From JBGAPH01 sp046349955 (GTDB lineage Bacteria > Planctomycetota > Planctomycetia > Pirellulales > JBGAPH01), in contig JAXMBI010000010.1 in assembly GCA_046349955.1 (NCBI GenBank), positions 124,001-188,000 on the forward strand: a DNA stretch of 64,000 nt. The letters are read 5' to 3'. This document shows, piece after piece, positions 9,719 to 19,240 of the stretch (positions are counted from its first letter, which is position 1; each line of letters opens with the position of its first letter). The notes below the pieces were generated by a model. The model was given only the letters and a program-made list of their open reading frames with translations, did not search any database and was not told the DNA's origin. The translations under genes were made by a program, and so were the position numbers.

Positions 9719-12490
9719 TCAGTCGACGCTGGCCGACAGATCGCTGTCTGCGAAGTCGTCGAAGGGGGCGGCTTCGTCCGACTTGGCAGCCCGGCCGTTG
9801 GCCGGCTTGGCCTTGGCGGTCTTGCGGGGGGCGGCCTTGGCGCTCGTCTTGGCCGCCTTCGGCTTGGCGTCGGGCGCCTTGCGCGCCGCCTTCTTGCGGG
9901 CAGGCTTCTTGGGGGGGCCCAGGGCGGCCCGCGCCGCCAGCAGCGTCAGCGCCTGCTCCATGGTCAGTTCTTCGGGGTCGGCGTCTTTGGGCAGCGACGC
10001 GTTGGTCACGCCGTCGGCGACGTAAAGCCCATAGCGCCCGCTGAAGAGCTGCACCTTGTTCTGCGTCACCGGCGACTCGCCAAACTCCTTGAGCGGCGCG
10101 CGAGCGGCGCCAAATCCCCGGCGGGCGGCCTTGGGCTGCGCGAGCAACTCGAGCGCCTGCGCGAGCGTGACGTCGATCGGCGAAAGCTCGCCCGGCAGAG
10201 AGCGAGTCTCGTCGCCTGACTGCACGTAGGGTCCGAAGCGGCCGTTTTGGGCCACCACGGGTTTGCCTGATTCGGGGTGCGTACCCAGCGTGCGCGGCAG
10301 CGAAAGGAGCCGCAGCGCCGTAGCCAGGTCGACATCTTCCGGTTTCATGCCCTTCAGCAGCGAGGCGTTCTTCGGCTTCTCTTCGTCGTCGGGCGTGCCG
10401 CGCTGCACATAGGGTCCGAAGCGGCCGACCTTGAGATAGACCGGCTTGTTCGTCTCGGGGCAGTAGCCCAGGGGCTGATCCGACTGCGCGGCCTGCGCGA
10501 GCATCTCGAGCGCCTTCTCGAGCGTCATTTCGTCGGGAGGCGATTCGTCGGGCAGGCTGGCCTTGCGTTCGCCGTGCTCGAGGAAGGGTCCGTAGCGGCC
10601 CACCCGCACGAAGATGTCGTCGTTCGATCCTTCGGGGCGGCCGATGCGGATGCGGCTGATGTCGCGGGCATCGATCTGGTCGACCTTGTTGGCCAGTTCC
10701 TGCTTGAGCCCCGGCTTGCCGTTGCCAAAGTAGAAGCCCTGCAAGTATTCGACGTGGGCCCGCTCGCCGCGGCTGATGGCGTCGAGATCGTCTTCCATCT
10801 GGGCGGTGAAGCCATAGTCGACGAGATAGGCCAGATGCGACTCGAGCAACTGCACCACTGAAAACGCCAGCCAGGTGGGGACGAGCGCGTTCGACTTCTT
10901 GAAGACATACTCGCGGGCCAGGATCGTGTCGATGATCGAGGCGTAGGTGCTCGGCCGACCGATGCCCTTTTCCTCGAGGCCAGCCGTGAGGGTCGCTTCC
11001 GTGAAGCGGGCAGGCGGCTGCGTGGTGTGCGATTTGGCCTCGAGGGCCTCGCACCTTACATGGTCCCCCTTGGCGAGCGCCGGCAGCAAGGTTTCCTTGT
11101 CGGCTAACTCCGCCTGCGGATCATCAGAACCTTCGACGTAAGCCCGCAGGTAGCCGGGAAAGTCGATTGTCTTGCCGCTGACCCGAAAGATGGCGCCAGC
11201 GCCTTCGAGCGTGATCGTGATGCGGCGGCCGCGGCTATCGGACATTTGGCTGGCGATCGTGCGCTTCCAAATCAGGTCGAACAACTTGAACTCTTCGGCG
11301 CTGATCTTGCTGCGGAGCGCCTCAGGCAGTTCGAAGGGATGGCCCGCGGGACGGATCGCTTCGTGCGCCTCTTGGGCGTTCTTGACCTTGGTTTGGTAGA
11401 CGCGCGGCGCGCTCGGCAGGTACTCGGCGCCATACTGCGACTTCACCAGGTCTCGGGCCGCCTCGACGGCCACGGAGGCGAGATTGGTCGAGTCGGTGCG
11501 CATGTAGGTGATGTGCCCGTTCTCATACAGGCTTTGCGCCACCTGCATCGTCCGCCGGGCCGTGAAGCCGAGTTTCCGGTTCGCTTCTTGTTGGAGCGTG
11601 CTGGTCGTAAAGGGCGCCTTCGGCTGGCTGTTGTAGGGCTTCTCTTCGACGTTTGTGACGCGGTACTCGCCCGACTTGAGCCGCTCGACCAGGGCTCTGG
11701 CCTGCTGCTCGTTGAGCAGCAGCAGCGAGGGGTCCTTGATCTTGCCGGTGGCCGTGTCGAAATCGCCGCTCGACGGGACTTTGCGGCCGTCAACCGATAC
11801 TAGGCCGGCTTCAAACTTTTGATCGCCGGCCTTGGCGAAACGGCCGAGCAGATCCCACCAGGTGGCTGAGACGAAGGCCATCCGCTGACGTTCGCGGTCG
11901 ACGATCATCCGCACCGCCACGCTCTGCACGCGGCCGGCGGACAGCCGCGGCCGGACCTTGCGCCACAGCAGCGGCGACACCTCGTAGCCGTAGAGCCGGT
12001 CGACGATGCGGCGCGCCTCTTGGGCCCGCACCAGCGAGTCGTCGATCTGGCGGGGGCTCGAGATCGCCGCTTCGATCGCTTCGCGGGTGATCTCGTGGAA
12101 CACCAGGCGGCGGACGGGGACCTTGGGCTTGAGCACCTCGCAGAGGTGCCAGCTAATGGCTTCTCCCTCGCGATCTTCGTCCGTCGCCAGCAGCAGTTCG
12201 GCTGCGTCGTCGAGCAACCCCTTGAGCTTCTTGACCTGCTCCGACTTGCCAGGGGAGACGACGTAGATGGGATCGAAGCCCTGGTCGACGTTGACCCCTA
12301 GATGCGCCCAGCTTTCGCCCTTGAACTTGGCCGGCACCTGCTTGGCGCCCTGGGGCAGATCGCGGATGTGGCCGATGCTGGCCTCGACCTTATAGCCGGG
12401 GCCGAGGAACTTGCCGATCGTCTTCGCCTTGGCAGGTGACTCCACGATCACCAGGGTGTCGCCATTCTTGGCTGCGGTTTTCTTTGCCAT
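9719..12490 (-). CDS. topA: DNA topoisomerase I (type IA)
   Basis: Relaxes negative supercoils through a 5'-phosphotyrosine. 923 residues. The Toprim domain (10-120) shows VESPAKAKTIGKFLG and ATDEDREGEA; the active Tyr is residue 329 in HITYMRTDS; RLSAGRVQS (182-190) is the binding-cleft motif. The C-terminus has four copies of a GRFGPYVQ-type repeat (Toprim C-terminal repeats, about 600-840) instead of Cys4 zinc fingers, then a Lys/Ala-rich tail of about 60 residues (AKKPARKKAARKA-like) that probably adds nonspecific DNA binding. Single gene, divergent from the PpiD-like gene; no good ribosome site before the ATG. Confidence 0.97.
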   Translation of the reverse strand: MAKKTAAKNGDTLVIVESPAKAKTIGKFLGPGYKVEASIGHIRDLPQGAKQVPAKFKGESWAHLGVNVDQGFDPIYVVSPGKSEQVKKLKGLLDDAAELLLATDEDREGEAISWHLCEVLKPKVPVRRLVFHEITREAIEAAISSPRQIDDSLVRAQEARRIVDRLYGYEVSPLLWRKVRPRLSAGRVQSVAVRMIVDRERQRMAFVSATWWDLLGRFAKAGDQKFEAGLVSVDGRKVPSSGDFDTATGKIKDPSLLLLNEQQARALVERLKSGEYRVTNVEEKPYNSQPKAPFTTSTLQQEANRKLGFTARRTMQVAQSLYENGHITYMRTDSTNLASVAVEAARDLVKSQYGAEYLPSAPRVYQTKVKNAQEAHEAIRPAGHPFELPEALRSKISAEEFKLFDLIWKRTIASQMSDSRGRRITITLEGAGAIFRVSGKTIDFPGYLRAYVEGSDDPQAELADKETLLPALAKGDHVRCEALEAKSHTTQPPARFTEATLTAGLEEKGIGRPSTYASIIDTILAREYVFKKSNALVPTWLAFSVVQLLESHLAYLVDYGFTAQMEDDLDAISRGERAHVEYLQGFYFGNGKPGLKQELANKVDQIDARDISRIRIGRPEGSNDDIFVRVGRYGPFLEHGERKASLPDESPPDEMTLEKALEMLAQAAQSDQPLGYCPETNKPVYLKVGRFGPYVQRGTPDDEEKPKNASLLKGMKPEDVDLATALRLLSLPRTLGTHPESGKPVVAQNGRFGPYVQSGDETRSLPGELSPIDVTLAQALELLAQPKAARRGFGAARAPLKEFGESPVTQNKVQLFSGRYGLYVADGVTNASLPKDADPEELTMEQALTLLAARAALGPPKKPARKKAARKAPDAKPKAAKTSAKAAPRKTAKAKPANGRAAKSDEAAPFDDFADSDLSASVD

Positions 12491-12750
12491 AGGAGCCGAC
12501 CGTCACAGTGTGGGATAATTGGGTAATGTGCGAAGTTAGTATCAGGTGCTGGCCAGCCCGTTCCGCAATGGCTTGCCGGAGCGTGCTACGACCGGCTCAC
12601 CTCGGCCGACCTGACTTACCGCCGCCGAAGGGCCCACAAGACGCGTAGAATCGTTGCGACGTGTTCGGATTACGGCCGCGGCGGCGACCGATCGAAACCG
12701 AGTCCGACGCGCTGCCAGGCCGCTGAATCTGCCGACACTCCTTTTTGGCA

Positions 12751-12778
12751 TTGCGTTTACGTCGATTCCGACTAAAAT
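12751..12778 (+). promoter_or_regulatory. Candidate sigma-70-type promoter of the PpiD-like gene
   Basis: TTGCGT (12751-12756), a 16-base spacer, and TAAAAT (12773-12778), about 110 bases before the ATG at 12890 in the 400-base gap between topA and the divergent gene. The rest of the gap (12491-12889) shows no supported gene; its open frames lack ribosome sites. Confidence 0.4.
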
Positions 12779-12889
12779 CGTCGACTTCGCTTGGGCCAGA
12801 TCGGACCCACTCAATAATACTGGCGGCGCTGGGCTGTCAAGCCTTCTCGGTCCGCCCTCTCGAGCCGATTACGCAAGGATTGACGCCCC

Positions 12890-15307
12890 ATGGCTAGCCC
12901 ATTTTCCGTGTTTCGCCGGCATCAACGGGCCATGCTGGCCGCTTGCGCCATCCTGGCGATGATCGCGTTCGTATTCCTCGGACCGATCATGGACTACTTT
13001 GGCGGCCGAGGGGGCCAATCGCAGGCGAACCCCGTGGTGGTCACTTGGAATCACGGCGACCTGCGGGAGAGCCAGATGCTCTACCTGATGTCGCTGGCGA
13101 ACGCCACGAATCAGTTTCTCGAGATGGCCTATCGCACGGCCGAGGCCTCGGGCGCCACTCCCGAACGGCCCCTGTTGATCAACGTGTCGGAGCAGTCCGT
13201 CGTGCAGACGAGCGTGCTCTCGAAAGAGGCCGAGAAGCAAGGCATGGTGATGAGCGACGGCATGATCAATGCCTACTTGCGCCGGATCACCGCCAACGCG
13301 GTCAACGCCGAGCAGTTCAACGAGATCCTCGGCCAGGTCTCGGTGGCCAACCGCAAGGCGACGATGCAAAACATCTTCGACGAACTCCGCCGCCGTCTGC
13401 TCTCGCAACAAATGGTGCGGCTCTATGAGTCGTGGTCCTATGGCGTGCCCCCCGGCGAGCGTTGGAGCTACTTTCTCAAGCTGAACCAGCAGGCGCTCGT
13501 CGATGTCGTGCCGGTGACGGCCGAAAGCCAACTGTCGCAGGTCCGTGAGCCGACGAACGAAGAGGTGCTGGCGCTCTACGAGCGCTACAAGAACGTGATC
13601 AGCCGGCCTGTGCTCGTCTCCGGCACGCCGCTCACCCCGCCGAACCCCGGTTTCCGTCAGCCGGCTCGGGCGCAGTACCAGTACTTCAAGGCGAACTTCG
13701 ACGAGTTCGTGCAGGTGGCCAAGGCCCAGATCACCGACGCGGAGATCGAGAAGTACTACAACGAAAACAAGTCGCTGTTCCCCGCCGGCTCGTCGGCCTT
13801 CCTCGAGGAGCCCGAGGCCGCCCCGAGCGGCGAACGGCCGGCCGATGGCAAAGCCGAGACGCCGGCCGACGCCGCCCCCGATCCGTTCGCCCCCGCCGGC
13901 GACGCCAAGACCGAGACGCCGGCCGACGCGCCCAAAGCAGACTCCAGCGCGACCGCCGAACCCAAAGCAGACGCGCCCGCATCCGACACTCCGGCCGCTC
14001 CGCCGACCAGCGAGACGCCCCCCCCGGTCGAGCCGAAGACGGAGGCCGCTCCCCCCGCGGCGCCCCCAACCGAAACCCCTCCGGCGCCCGACCAGAGTTC
14101 GCTCTTGCCCCCAGCTTGGCGCCCGCGAATGCTGTCGACGCTGACAGGCATTGCGCTCGTGGCCCTGCAGGCCGAGCCGCCAAAGGCCGACGCTGCGGCG
14201 CCCGCTTCGCAACCTGCTGCGCCTCCTGCCGGGACGAGTACAACACCGCCTGCCGCGACGGCGACGGACAACCCAGTTCCCCCACCGCTGCTCGCCGATC
14301 CAGCGGCCGCCGCCAGCGCGGTGACCCCCGAGCCGCTCGAGAAGGTGCGCAACACCATCCGCGAGCGACTTGCCCGAGAGCGCGCGGCAGGGGAGATCAA
14401 CCGGATCTTCAGCCAGATCGAGGAGGTGTTGAATCGGTACTCGAGCGAGTTCGTCCTCTGGCAAACCACGCAGCAAGACGGCGGCAAGGTGCCCCCGCCC
14501 ACGCCCCCCGATTTCGACGCCTTGGGCCTGAAGTACGGCGTGGCGGCCGTGACCCTGAATCCGATGTCGGGGCTGGAACTCGATCGCGACACCGATCTCG
14601 GCAAGTCTTACGACCTGCGCGAGGTGCAGGGCTTTCCCATGCGGGGCCAGGCCTTCTTGACTCTGACTTTCGGTCCCACCTTTCCCGTGTTTCGCCTGGT
14701 TCGCACCACCGATGATGATCAGAACCAGTTCTTGGCCTGGAAGACCGCCAACATGGCGGACTACACGCCGCCGCTCGATAAGATCCGCGGCGACGTGGTT
14801 CGCGCCTGGAAGCTCATCGAGGCGCGGGAATTCGTGCGCAAGCGGGCCGATTCGTTGGCCGACCGCGCACGTCAGGACAAAGACAAGACCATGCGGCAAA
14901 CGCTGAGCGCCGAGCCGGGCGTGGAAGTCATCGAACCCGACCCGTTCACTTGGCTGACGACGGGAAGCGTGCCCTTCGACATGTCGAACATGCAGGCTGC
15001 GCGGTTGACGCCCATCACCCAGCTCAACAACGCAGGTCCGGAGTTCATGCAGAAGGTCTTCTCCCTCAAGGAAGGGGAGATCGGTGTGGCCTGGAACTTT
15101 CCGCAGAGCGTGATGTACGTCATCCAGCTCAAGAAGTTCGAAGAGTCGGAGGCGGTGCTGCATGCCCGCTTCATGTCGTACAACTTCGAGCGCTACGCCG
15201 CGGCCGGCCTGGACCTGAGCGAGAAGATGCAGCAGCGTTGGCTGGGCATGATTCAAGCCGAGCAAGGCCTGAAGTGGGAGCGGCCGCCGCACAACGCAGT
15301 GCGCTAA
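12890..15307 (+). CDS. Membrane-anchored SurA/PpiD-like periplasmic folding protein with a large Pro/Ala-rich insert
   Basis: 805 residues. One N-terminal membrane helix (about 15-35, MLAACAILAMIAFVFLGPIM) anchors an exported protein. Residues 45-250 resemble the SurA/PpiD N-terminal helical domain, including DITDAEIEKYYNENKSLF-like spacing near 275-295. About 180 residues (305-485) are almost only Pro, Ala, Glu, Lys, Asp and Thr, a disordered linker. The last 320 residues end with VFSLKEGEIGVAWNFPQSVM, like the C-terminus of PpiD. I cannot find the catalytic parvulin motifs (HIL and DGGxLG), so prolyl-isomerase activity is doubtful. Expected role: periplasmic chaperone. Single gene with its own candidate promoter. 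Confidence 0.75.
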   Translation: MASPFSVFRRHQRAMLAACAILAMIAFVFLGPIMDYFGGRGGQSQANPVVVTWNHGDLRESQMLYLMSLANATNQFLEMAYRTAEASGATPERPLLINVSEQSVVQTSVLSKEAEKQGMVMSDGMINAYLRRITANAVNAEQFNEILGQVSVANRKATMQNIFDELRRRLLSQQMVRLYESWSYGVPPGERWSYFLKLNQQALVDVVPVTAESQLSQVREPTNEEVLALYERYKNVISRPVLVSGTPLTPPNPGFRQPARAQYQYFKANFDEFVQVAKAQITDAEIEKYYNENKSLFPAGSSAFLEEPEAAPSGERPADGKAETPADAAPDPFAPAGDAKTETPADAPKADSSATAEPKADAPASDTPAAPPTSETPPPVEPKTEAAPPAAPPTETPPAPDQSSLLPPAWRPRMLSTLTGIALVALQAEPPKADAAAPASQPAAPPAGTSTTPPAATATDNPVPPPLLADPAAAASAVTPEPLEKVRNTIRERLARERAAGEINRIFSQIEEVLNRYSSEFVLWQTTQQDGGKVPPPTPPDFDALGLKYGVAAVTLNPMSGLELDRDTDLGKSYDLREVQGFPMRGQAFLTLTFGPTFPVFRLVRTTDDDQNQFLAWKTANMADYTPPLDKIRGDVVRAWKLIEAREFVRKRADSLADRARQDKDKTMRQTLSAEPGVEVIEPDPFTWLTTGSVPFDMSNMQAARLTPITQLNNAGPEFMQKVFSLKEGEIGVAWNFPQSVMYVIQLKKFEESEAVLHARFMSYNFERYAAAGLDLSEKMQQRWLGMIQAEQGLKWERPPHNAVR

Positions 15308-15356
15308 CCGACGACGCCGGGCAGCCGCTGCGGCGGCCCTGATTCCGGAAGTGCGT

Positions 15357-17369
15357 TTAGGCCCTCAGTTCCGCGCCGAGTTCGCTCCGGCAGGCCGCCA
15401 CGATGCGGTCGCGGGCTTCATCGACCGTTTGGCTCGTGAGGGTGCCTTCGGTATCGCGGAAGTGGGCCGAGAGCAGCAGGCTCTTCTTGCCGGGCCCGAG
15501 CCGCTTGGCGTCGCGGTAGAGTTCTTGGAAGGCGAGCGTCTCGAGCTTCGCGCCGGCCGCCTTGCGCACCACGGCCTCGAGCGCCGCCCAACGCACGGCC
15601 TCGTCGACCACGAAGTTCAGGTCGCGCGAGACGGCCGGATAGGCCGCGAGCGATTGTGCCTGCGCGGTGCGTTGCAGGGCGACGAGCGGCTCCAGCCGCA
15701 CCTCGGCGACCGCGGCCGGCGAACGCAGGCCGAAGCGTTCGAGCCCCGCGGCCGAGACTTCGCCGAGCACGCCCCACCGTTCGCCGCTCAGCCGCAACTC
15801 TGCCCCCTTGCCTGGCGCGAACAGCTCGTGCCGCAGTTCGCCGAGTTCGAATTTCTGTGCGGGATCGATGGCCGCCAGCACGGCCTCGAGAATCCCTTTC
15901 GCGCGGAAGAAGCCGCCGCCCGTCGTAATCCCGAGCAACAACTCTTCGCGCGGCAAGCCGCTCGCCTGCGGCAGATAGGCCCGCGCCGTCTCGAACAGCT
16001 CGACCACCAGGTTGGCCACGGCCTCGTTCACCTTGCGAGCGGCGAGCAAACTGGGAACCAAGCTCGTGCGGAGCCGATCGGCGCCGCGCAGGAGCGGCAT
16101 CGAGCTCGTGAGCGCTGGCTGGTCGGTCCACGGGCTAAAGCTCTCGGTCCAGGCGGCTTCCACAATGCTCACGGTAAGCGCCTCGTCGCAGCCGGCGGCC
16201 GTGAGCGCGTGGCGCACCTTGCCGACCGCGCGATCGAGCGGCGTGCGATGCGATGGGGCCATCGGCACGCGGGCATCCTCGGGGATCGCCTCGTAGCCAT
16301 GGATGCGGGCGACCTCTTCCACGAGGTCGATCTCGCGCGAAATGTCGCGGCGCCAACTCGGCGGCGTTACCGTGATCGACTTTGCGTCCGACTTCTCGAG
16401 CTTGTTGCCGAGCGCGAGCAGAATGCGGCGCACTTCGGCGGCGTCGATCTCGATGCCCAAGATCCGCGGCAGTTGCGCGAGCCGCAGGATCACCGGCTCG
16501 CGGGCAGCGGGCTGACGGCCCGCGTCGAGCACGCCTGCCGCGAGCGTTCCGCCGCAGAGCTCGAGGATCAGTTCGCAGCAGCGGCGGCTGGCCCAGTCGA
16601 CGCCTTCCGGATCAACGCCTCGCTCGAAGCGGTACGACGAATCGCTCTTCAGGTTCAGCTTGCGGGCCGTCGTGCGGATCGAAAGCGGATCGAACTCGGC
16701 GCTCTCGATCAGCAGTTCCGTGGTGCCTACGGACACCTCGCTGTCGGCCCCGCCCATCACTCCGCCCAGGGCGACTGCCCGCTCGGCATCGGCGATCACG
16801 CACATGCCGGGCTCGAGGTCGTAGCTCTTGTGATTGATCGCGAGGAACTTCTCGCCGGCCTTGGCCTCGCGGACGATGATCTGCCGGCCGGCCAGCTTGG
16901 CCAGATCGAAGGCGTGCAGCGGCTGGCCGCACTCCATGAGCACGTAGTTCGTGATGTCGACGACGTTGTTCACCGGCGCCTGGCCGATCGTCTGCAGCCG
17001 CTCGGCCAGCCAGCGCGGGCTAGGGCTGACCTTCGCGCCGCGGATCACGCGGGCGGTGTAGCGCGGGCAGAGCTTGGGGCAATCGAGTCGAAGCTGCGCG
17101 AACTGCGCCACCGAAGGGCCGCCGGCCCTGGGATTGGCCGTCGGCAGCTTGAGCTCCTGGCCAAACAGCACGGCCGCCTCGCGGGCGATGCCCAGGTGCC
17201 CCAGGCAATCGGGCCGGTTGCTCGTGACCTCGAGATCGATCGCCACATCCTCGCCGACGCGCTCGCTGCTCTCATGATTGAGCCCCGCCATCATGAGCCG
17301 CTCGGCCAGCCGCTCAGGCGACATCTCGAGATTCAGGTAATCCGCGAGCCACTTCCAGGAGACGATCAT
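15357..17369 (-). CDS. pheT: Phenylalanyl-tRNA synthetase beta subunit, without the N-terminal OB-fold
   Basis: With PheS forms the enzyme that charges tRNA-Phe. 670 residues rather than about 790. It starts MIVSWKWLADYLN and then passes straight from GLNHESSERVG to IDLEVTSNRPDCLGHLGIAR, so the EMAP/tRNA-binding OB-fold normally at about 40-150 is absent; the B3/B4 editing region (RYTARVIRG, DVVDITNYVL, HAFD), B5 (ITVTPPSWRRDI), the catalytic-like core and the C-terminal anticodon-binding ferredoxin fold (YPAVSRDLNFVVD onward) are present. There is no frameshift, so the short form is likely native. It is last in the direction of pheS but separated from it by an acetyltransferase gene and a repeat element. 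Confidence 0.94.
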   Translation of the reverse strand: MIVSWKWLADYLNLEMSPERLAERLMMAGLNHESSERVGEDVAIDLEVTSNRPDCLGHLGIAREAAVLFGQELKLPTANPRAGGPSVAQFAQLRLDCPKLCPRYTARVIRGAKVSPSPRWLAERLQTIGQAPVNNVVDITNYVLMECGQPLHAFDLAKLAGRQIIVREAKAGEKFLAINHKSYDLEPGMCVIADAERAVALGGVMGGADSEVSVGTTELLIESAEFDPLSIRTTARKLNLKSDSSYRFERGVDPEGVDWASRRCCELILELCGGTLAAGVLDAGRQPAAREPVILRLAQLPRILGIEIDAAEVRRILLALGNKLEKSDAKSITVTPPSWRRDISREIDLVEEVARIHGYEAIPEDARVPMAPSHRTPLDRAVGKVRHALTAAGCDEALTVSIVEAAWTESFSPWTDQPALTSSMPLLRGADRLRTSLVPSLLAARKVNEAVANLVVELFETARAYLPQASGLPREELLLGITTGGGFFRAKGILEAVLAAIDPAQKFELGELRHELFAPGKGAELRLSGERWGVLGEVSAAGLERFGLRSPAAVAEVRLEPLVALQRTAQAQSLAAYPAVSRDLNFVVDEAVRWAALEAVVRKAAGAKLETLAFQELYRDAKRLGPGKKSLLLSAHFRDTEGTLTSQTVDEARDRIVAACRSELGAELRA

Positions 17370-17397
17370 CAGGTTCGCTTCGCGTTAGGTCTTGTTC

Positions 17398-17620
17398 ACC
17401 ACGGAGACACAGAGGCACAGCAGAGGAAAATTGAACCACAAAGGCACGAAGGCACTAAGAATTCATTTCTCGCCAAGGCGCAAAGCTCGCAAAGAAGCGG
17501 ATGCGCGGCGATCAACCTCTTTGCGATCTCCTCGCCTTTGCGAGAAAACTCTGCGTCTTCGTGTCTTTGTGCCTTCGTGGTTGATCTCTGCTTGTCTCCG
17601 CGCCTCCGCGTCTCCGCGGT
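17398..17620. repeat. Dispersed palindromic repeat, copy 3 (nested composite)
   Basis: About 220 bases between the end of the GNAT gene and the start of pheT. Outer arms (ACCACGGAGACACAGAGG at 17398, and GCCTCCGCGTCTCCGCGGT at the other end) enclose a second pair (ACCACAAAGGCACGAAGGCA and TGTCTTTGTGCCTTCGTGGT) which encloses a third (TCGCCAAGGCGCAAAG and CTCGCCTTTGCGAGAAAA). Three elements seem inserted one inside another. Confidence 0.87.
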
Positions 17621-17626
17621 TCGTGC

Positions 17627-18037
17627 CTACTTGAGTTCCTCGCCCGGCAGCAAACGCCAGGCGCGGGGGTGGTGGTCGAAGCCGACGCGGCGGTAGAACT
17701 CGTTGGCCTGCGGGGCGGAGAGGAGCACGAGCATCGTTTCGGGGTGCAGGGCCTGCCGCGTGCGCTTCAGCAGCTCGCGTCCGATCCCTTGCCGCTGATG
17801 GTCGGGGCAGACCGCGAGGTCGGCCACGTAGGCCACGTACGAAAAGTCGGTCAGCGTGCGGGCCAGGCCCACCAGTCGGTCGCCGTCCCAGGCGCTCACG
17901 ATCAGGTTCGCGCCTTCGACCATCTGCTGCACCCGCGCGCGGTCATGAATCGGCCGGCGGTCGGCCAGCGTCGACGACTGGTAGAGCGCGATCACCTGCT
18001 CAACGTCCAGGTCGTTGCCTAGGCGGTAGGTGATCAT
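17627..18037 (-). CDS. GNAT-family N-acetyltransferase
   Basis: Transfers an acetyl group from acetyl-CoA to an amine; the substrate is unknown. 136 residues from the ATG at 18037 (MITYRLG), which fits the family start; the open frame 18 codons longer is unsupported. The acetyl-CoA binding motif A is clear: VADLAVCPDHQRQGIGRELL (QRQGIG loop), followed by LLSAPQANEFYRRVGFD, the usual motif B. It lies between pheS and pheT, all on the minus strand, 25 bases downstream of pheS, so it is probably co-transcribed with pheS. A possible role in modifying a translation factor is only a guess from position. Confidence 0.9.
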   Translation of the reverse strand: MITYRLGNDLDVEQVIALYQSSTLADRRPIHDRARVQQMVEGANLIVSAWDGDRLVGLARTLTDFSYVAYVADLAVCPDHQRQGIGRELLKRTRQALHPETMLVLLSAPQANEFYRRVGFDHHPRAWRLLPGEELK

Positions 18038-18062
18038 GGGGCAGGCCTCGGCCACGGCCGCG

Positions 18063-19094
18063 TCAGAACTGGTGCAGGAACCGTACGTCATTCTTATAGA
18101 ACTCCCGGATGTCCGTAACTCCGTGGCGGCGAGCGCAAACCCGCTCCACGCCGAGGCCGAAGGCGAATCCTGTCACCTCTTCGGGGTCATAGCCCACGGC
18201 GGCCAGCACATGGGGGTCGACCATGCCGGCGCCCCCCATTTCGATCCAGCGGTCGTGCCAACTCATGTCCACCTCGACGCTCGGCTCGGTGAACGGAAAG
18301 AACGACGGGCGGAAGCGGATATGAACGTCGGTTCCCAAAAAGCTCGTGGCGAATAGCCGCAACACGCTCTTCAGATCGGCCATCGTCACCTGTCGGTCGA
18401 CGAGCAGCCCCTCGATCTGATGGAACATCGGGTAGTGCGTGGCGTCGGGCGTGTCGGGCCGATACACGCGTCCTAGCGACACGATCCGCACCGGCGGCCG
18501 CTGCTTTTCCATCACGCGAATCTGCACCGTGCTCGTTTGGCTGCGGAGCAGCATCGGGCCACCGCCGGTCTTGCTGGCGGTAGCCAGGTAGAAGTTCTCG
18601 AGCGGGTCGCGGGCAGGGTGCGAGGCCGGGATGTTCAGGGCCTCGAAGTTGTGCCACTCGTCTTCGACCTCGGGGCCGTCGACGACGCTGAACCCCAGCC
18701 GCCCCATGATGTCCTTTAGCTCCTCGATCGTCTGCGTGATCGGGTGCAGATGGCCCAGCCGCACCGGCGTGCCAGGGAGGGTGGGGTCGAAGGTCGGGTC
18801 GGCGGCCTGTTGAACGCCGCCGGCGGATAGCCGCTCTTGGGCGGCGGCGAGCGCGGCCTCGAGCCCGGTCTTCACTTCGTTGAAGCGCTTGCCGGCGGCC
18901 GGCTTGTCGGCCTTGTCGACCTGGCCGAGCCCCTGCTGCCCGGTCTTCAGCCGCCCGCTCTTGGCGCCCAGAAACTCGACGCGGGCAGCCTCGAGCGAGG
19001 CGATATCAGCGGCCGCGGCAAAGGCGGCCTCGCCGGCGCTTTGCAACTCATCCAATTGGGCAACGAAGGAAGCGAGCGACACGCGAGCAGCCAA
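18063..19094 (-). CDS. pheS: Phenylalanyl-tRNA synthetase alpha subunit
   Basis: Catalytic subunit charging tRNA-Phe. 343 residues from a TTG at 19094, with no strong ribosome site; a GTG four codons later is an alternative. Class II motifs are present: HPITQTIEELKDIMGRLGF, the motif 2 region VSLGRVYRPDTPDATHYPMF with the conserved FHQIEGL, and motif 3 GFAFGLGVERVCARRHGV. The N-terminal coiled-coil arm (1-90) is normal. It follows rplT in the same direction, the order rpmI-rplT-pheS being common, but the next gene is a GNAT acetyltransferase rather than pheT. Confidence 0.96.
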   Translation of the reverse strand: MAARVSLASFVAQLDELQSAGEAAFAAAADIASLEAARVEFLGAKSGRLKTGQQGLGQVDKADKPAAGKRFNEVKTGLEAALAAAQERLSAGGVQQAADPTFDPTLPGTPVRLGHLHPITQTIEELKDIMGRLGFSVVDGPEVEDEWHNFEALNIPASHPARDPLENFYLATASKTGGGPMLLRSQTSTVQIRVMEKQRPPVRIVSLGRVYRPDTPDATHYPMFHQIEGLLVDRQVTMADLKSVLRLFATSFLGTDVHIRFRPSFFPFTEPSVEVDMSWHDRWIEMGGAGMVDPHVLAAVGYDPEEVTGFAFGLGVERVCARRHGVTDIREFYKNDVRFLHQF

Positions 19095-19240
19095 GCCACA
19101 GGGTACGGAAAGTACGAAACGGCCTAACTACCCGAGAGCCAAGATCGCCAAGCGGTTCGGGTAGATTGCCCAGATTGTAGCCAGAGGGGTGCAAGACCGC
19201 ACCGCGAGTTCCGGCTAAATCGCCTGCAGCGCGGCACGAA

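Noticed and set aside
12869..15292. An 807-codon open frame on the minus strand
   Set aside because: It is antisense to the PpiD-like gene, which has a signal anchor and a candidate promoter; the frame is a composition artefact.
15351..17696. A 781-codon open frame on the plus strand
   Set aside because: It is the antisense of pheT, which has clear motifs. No ribosome site and no family signature.
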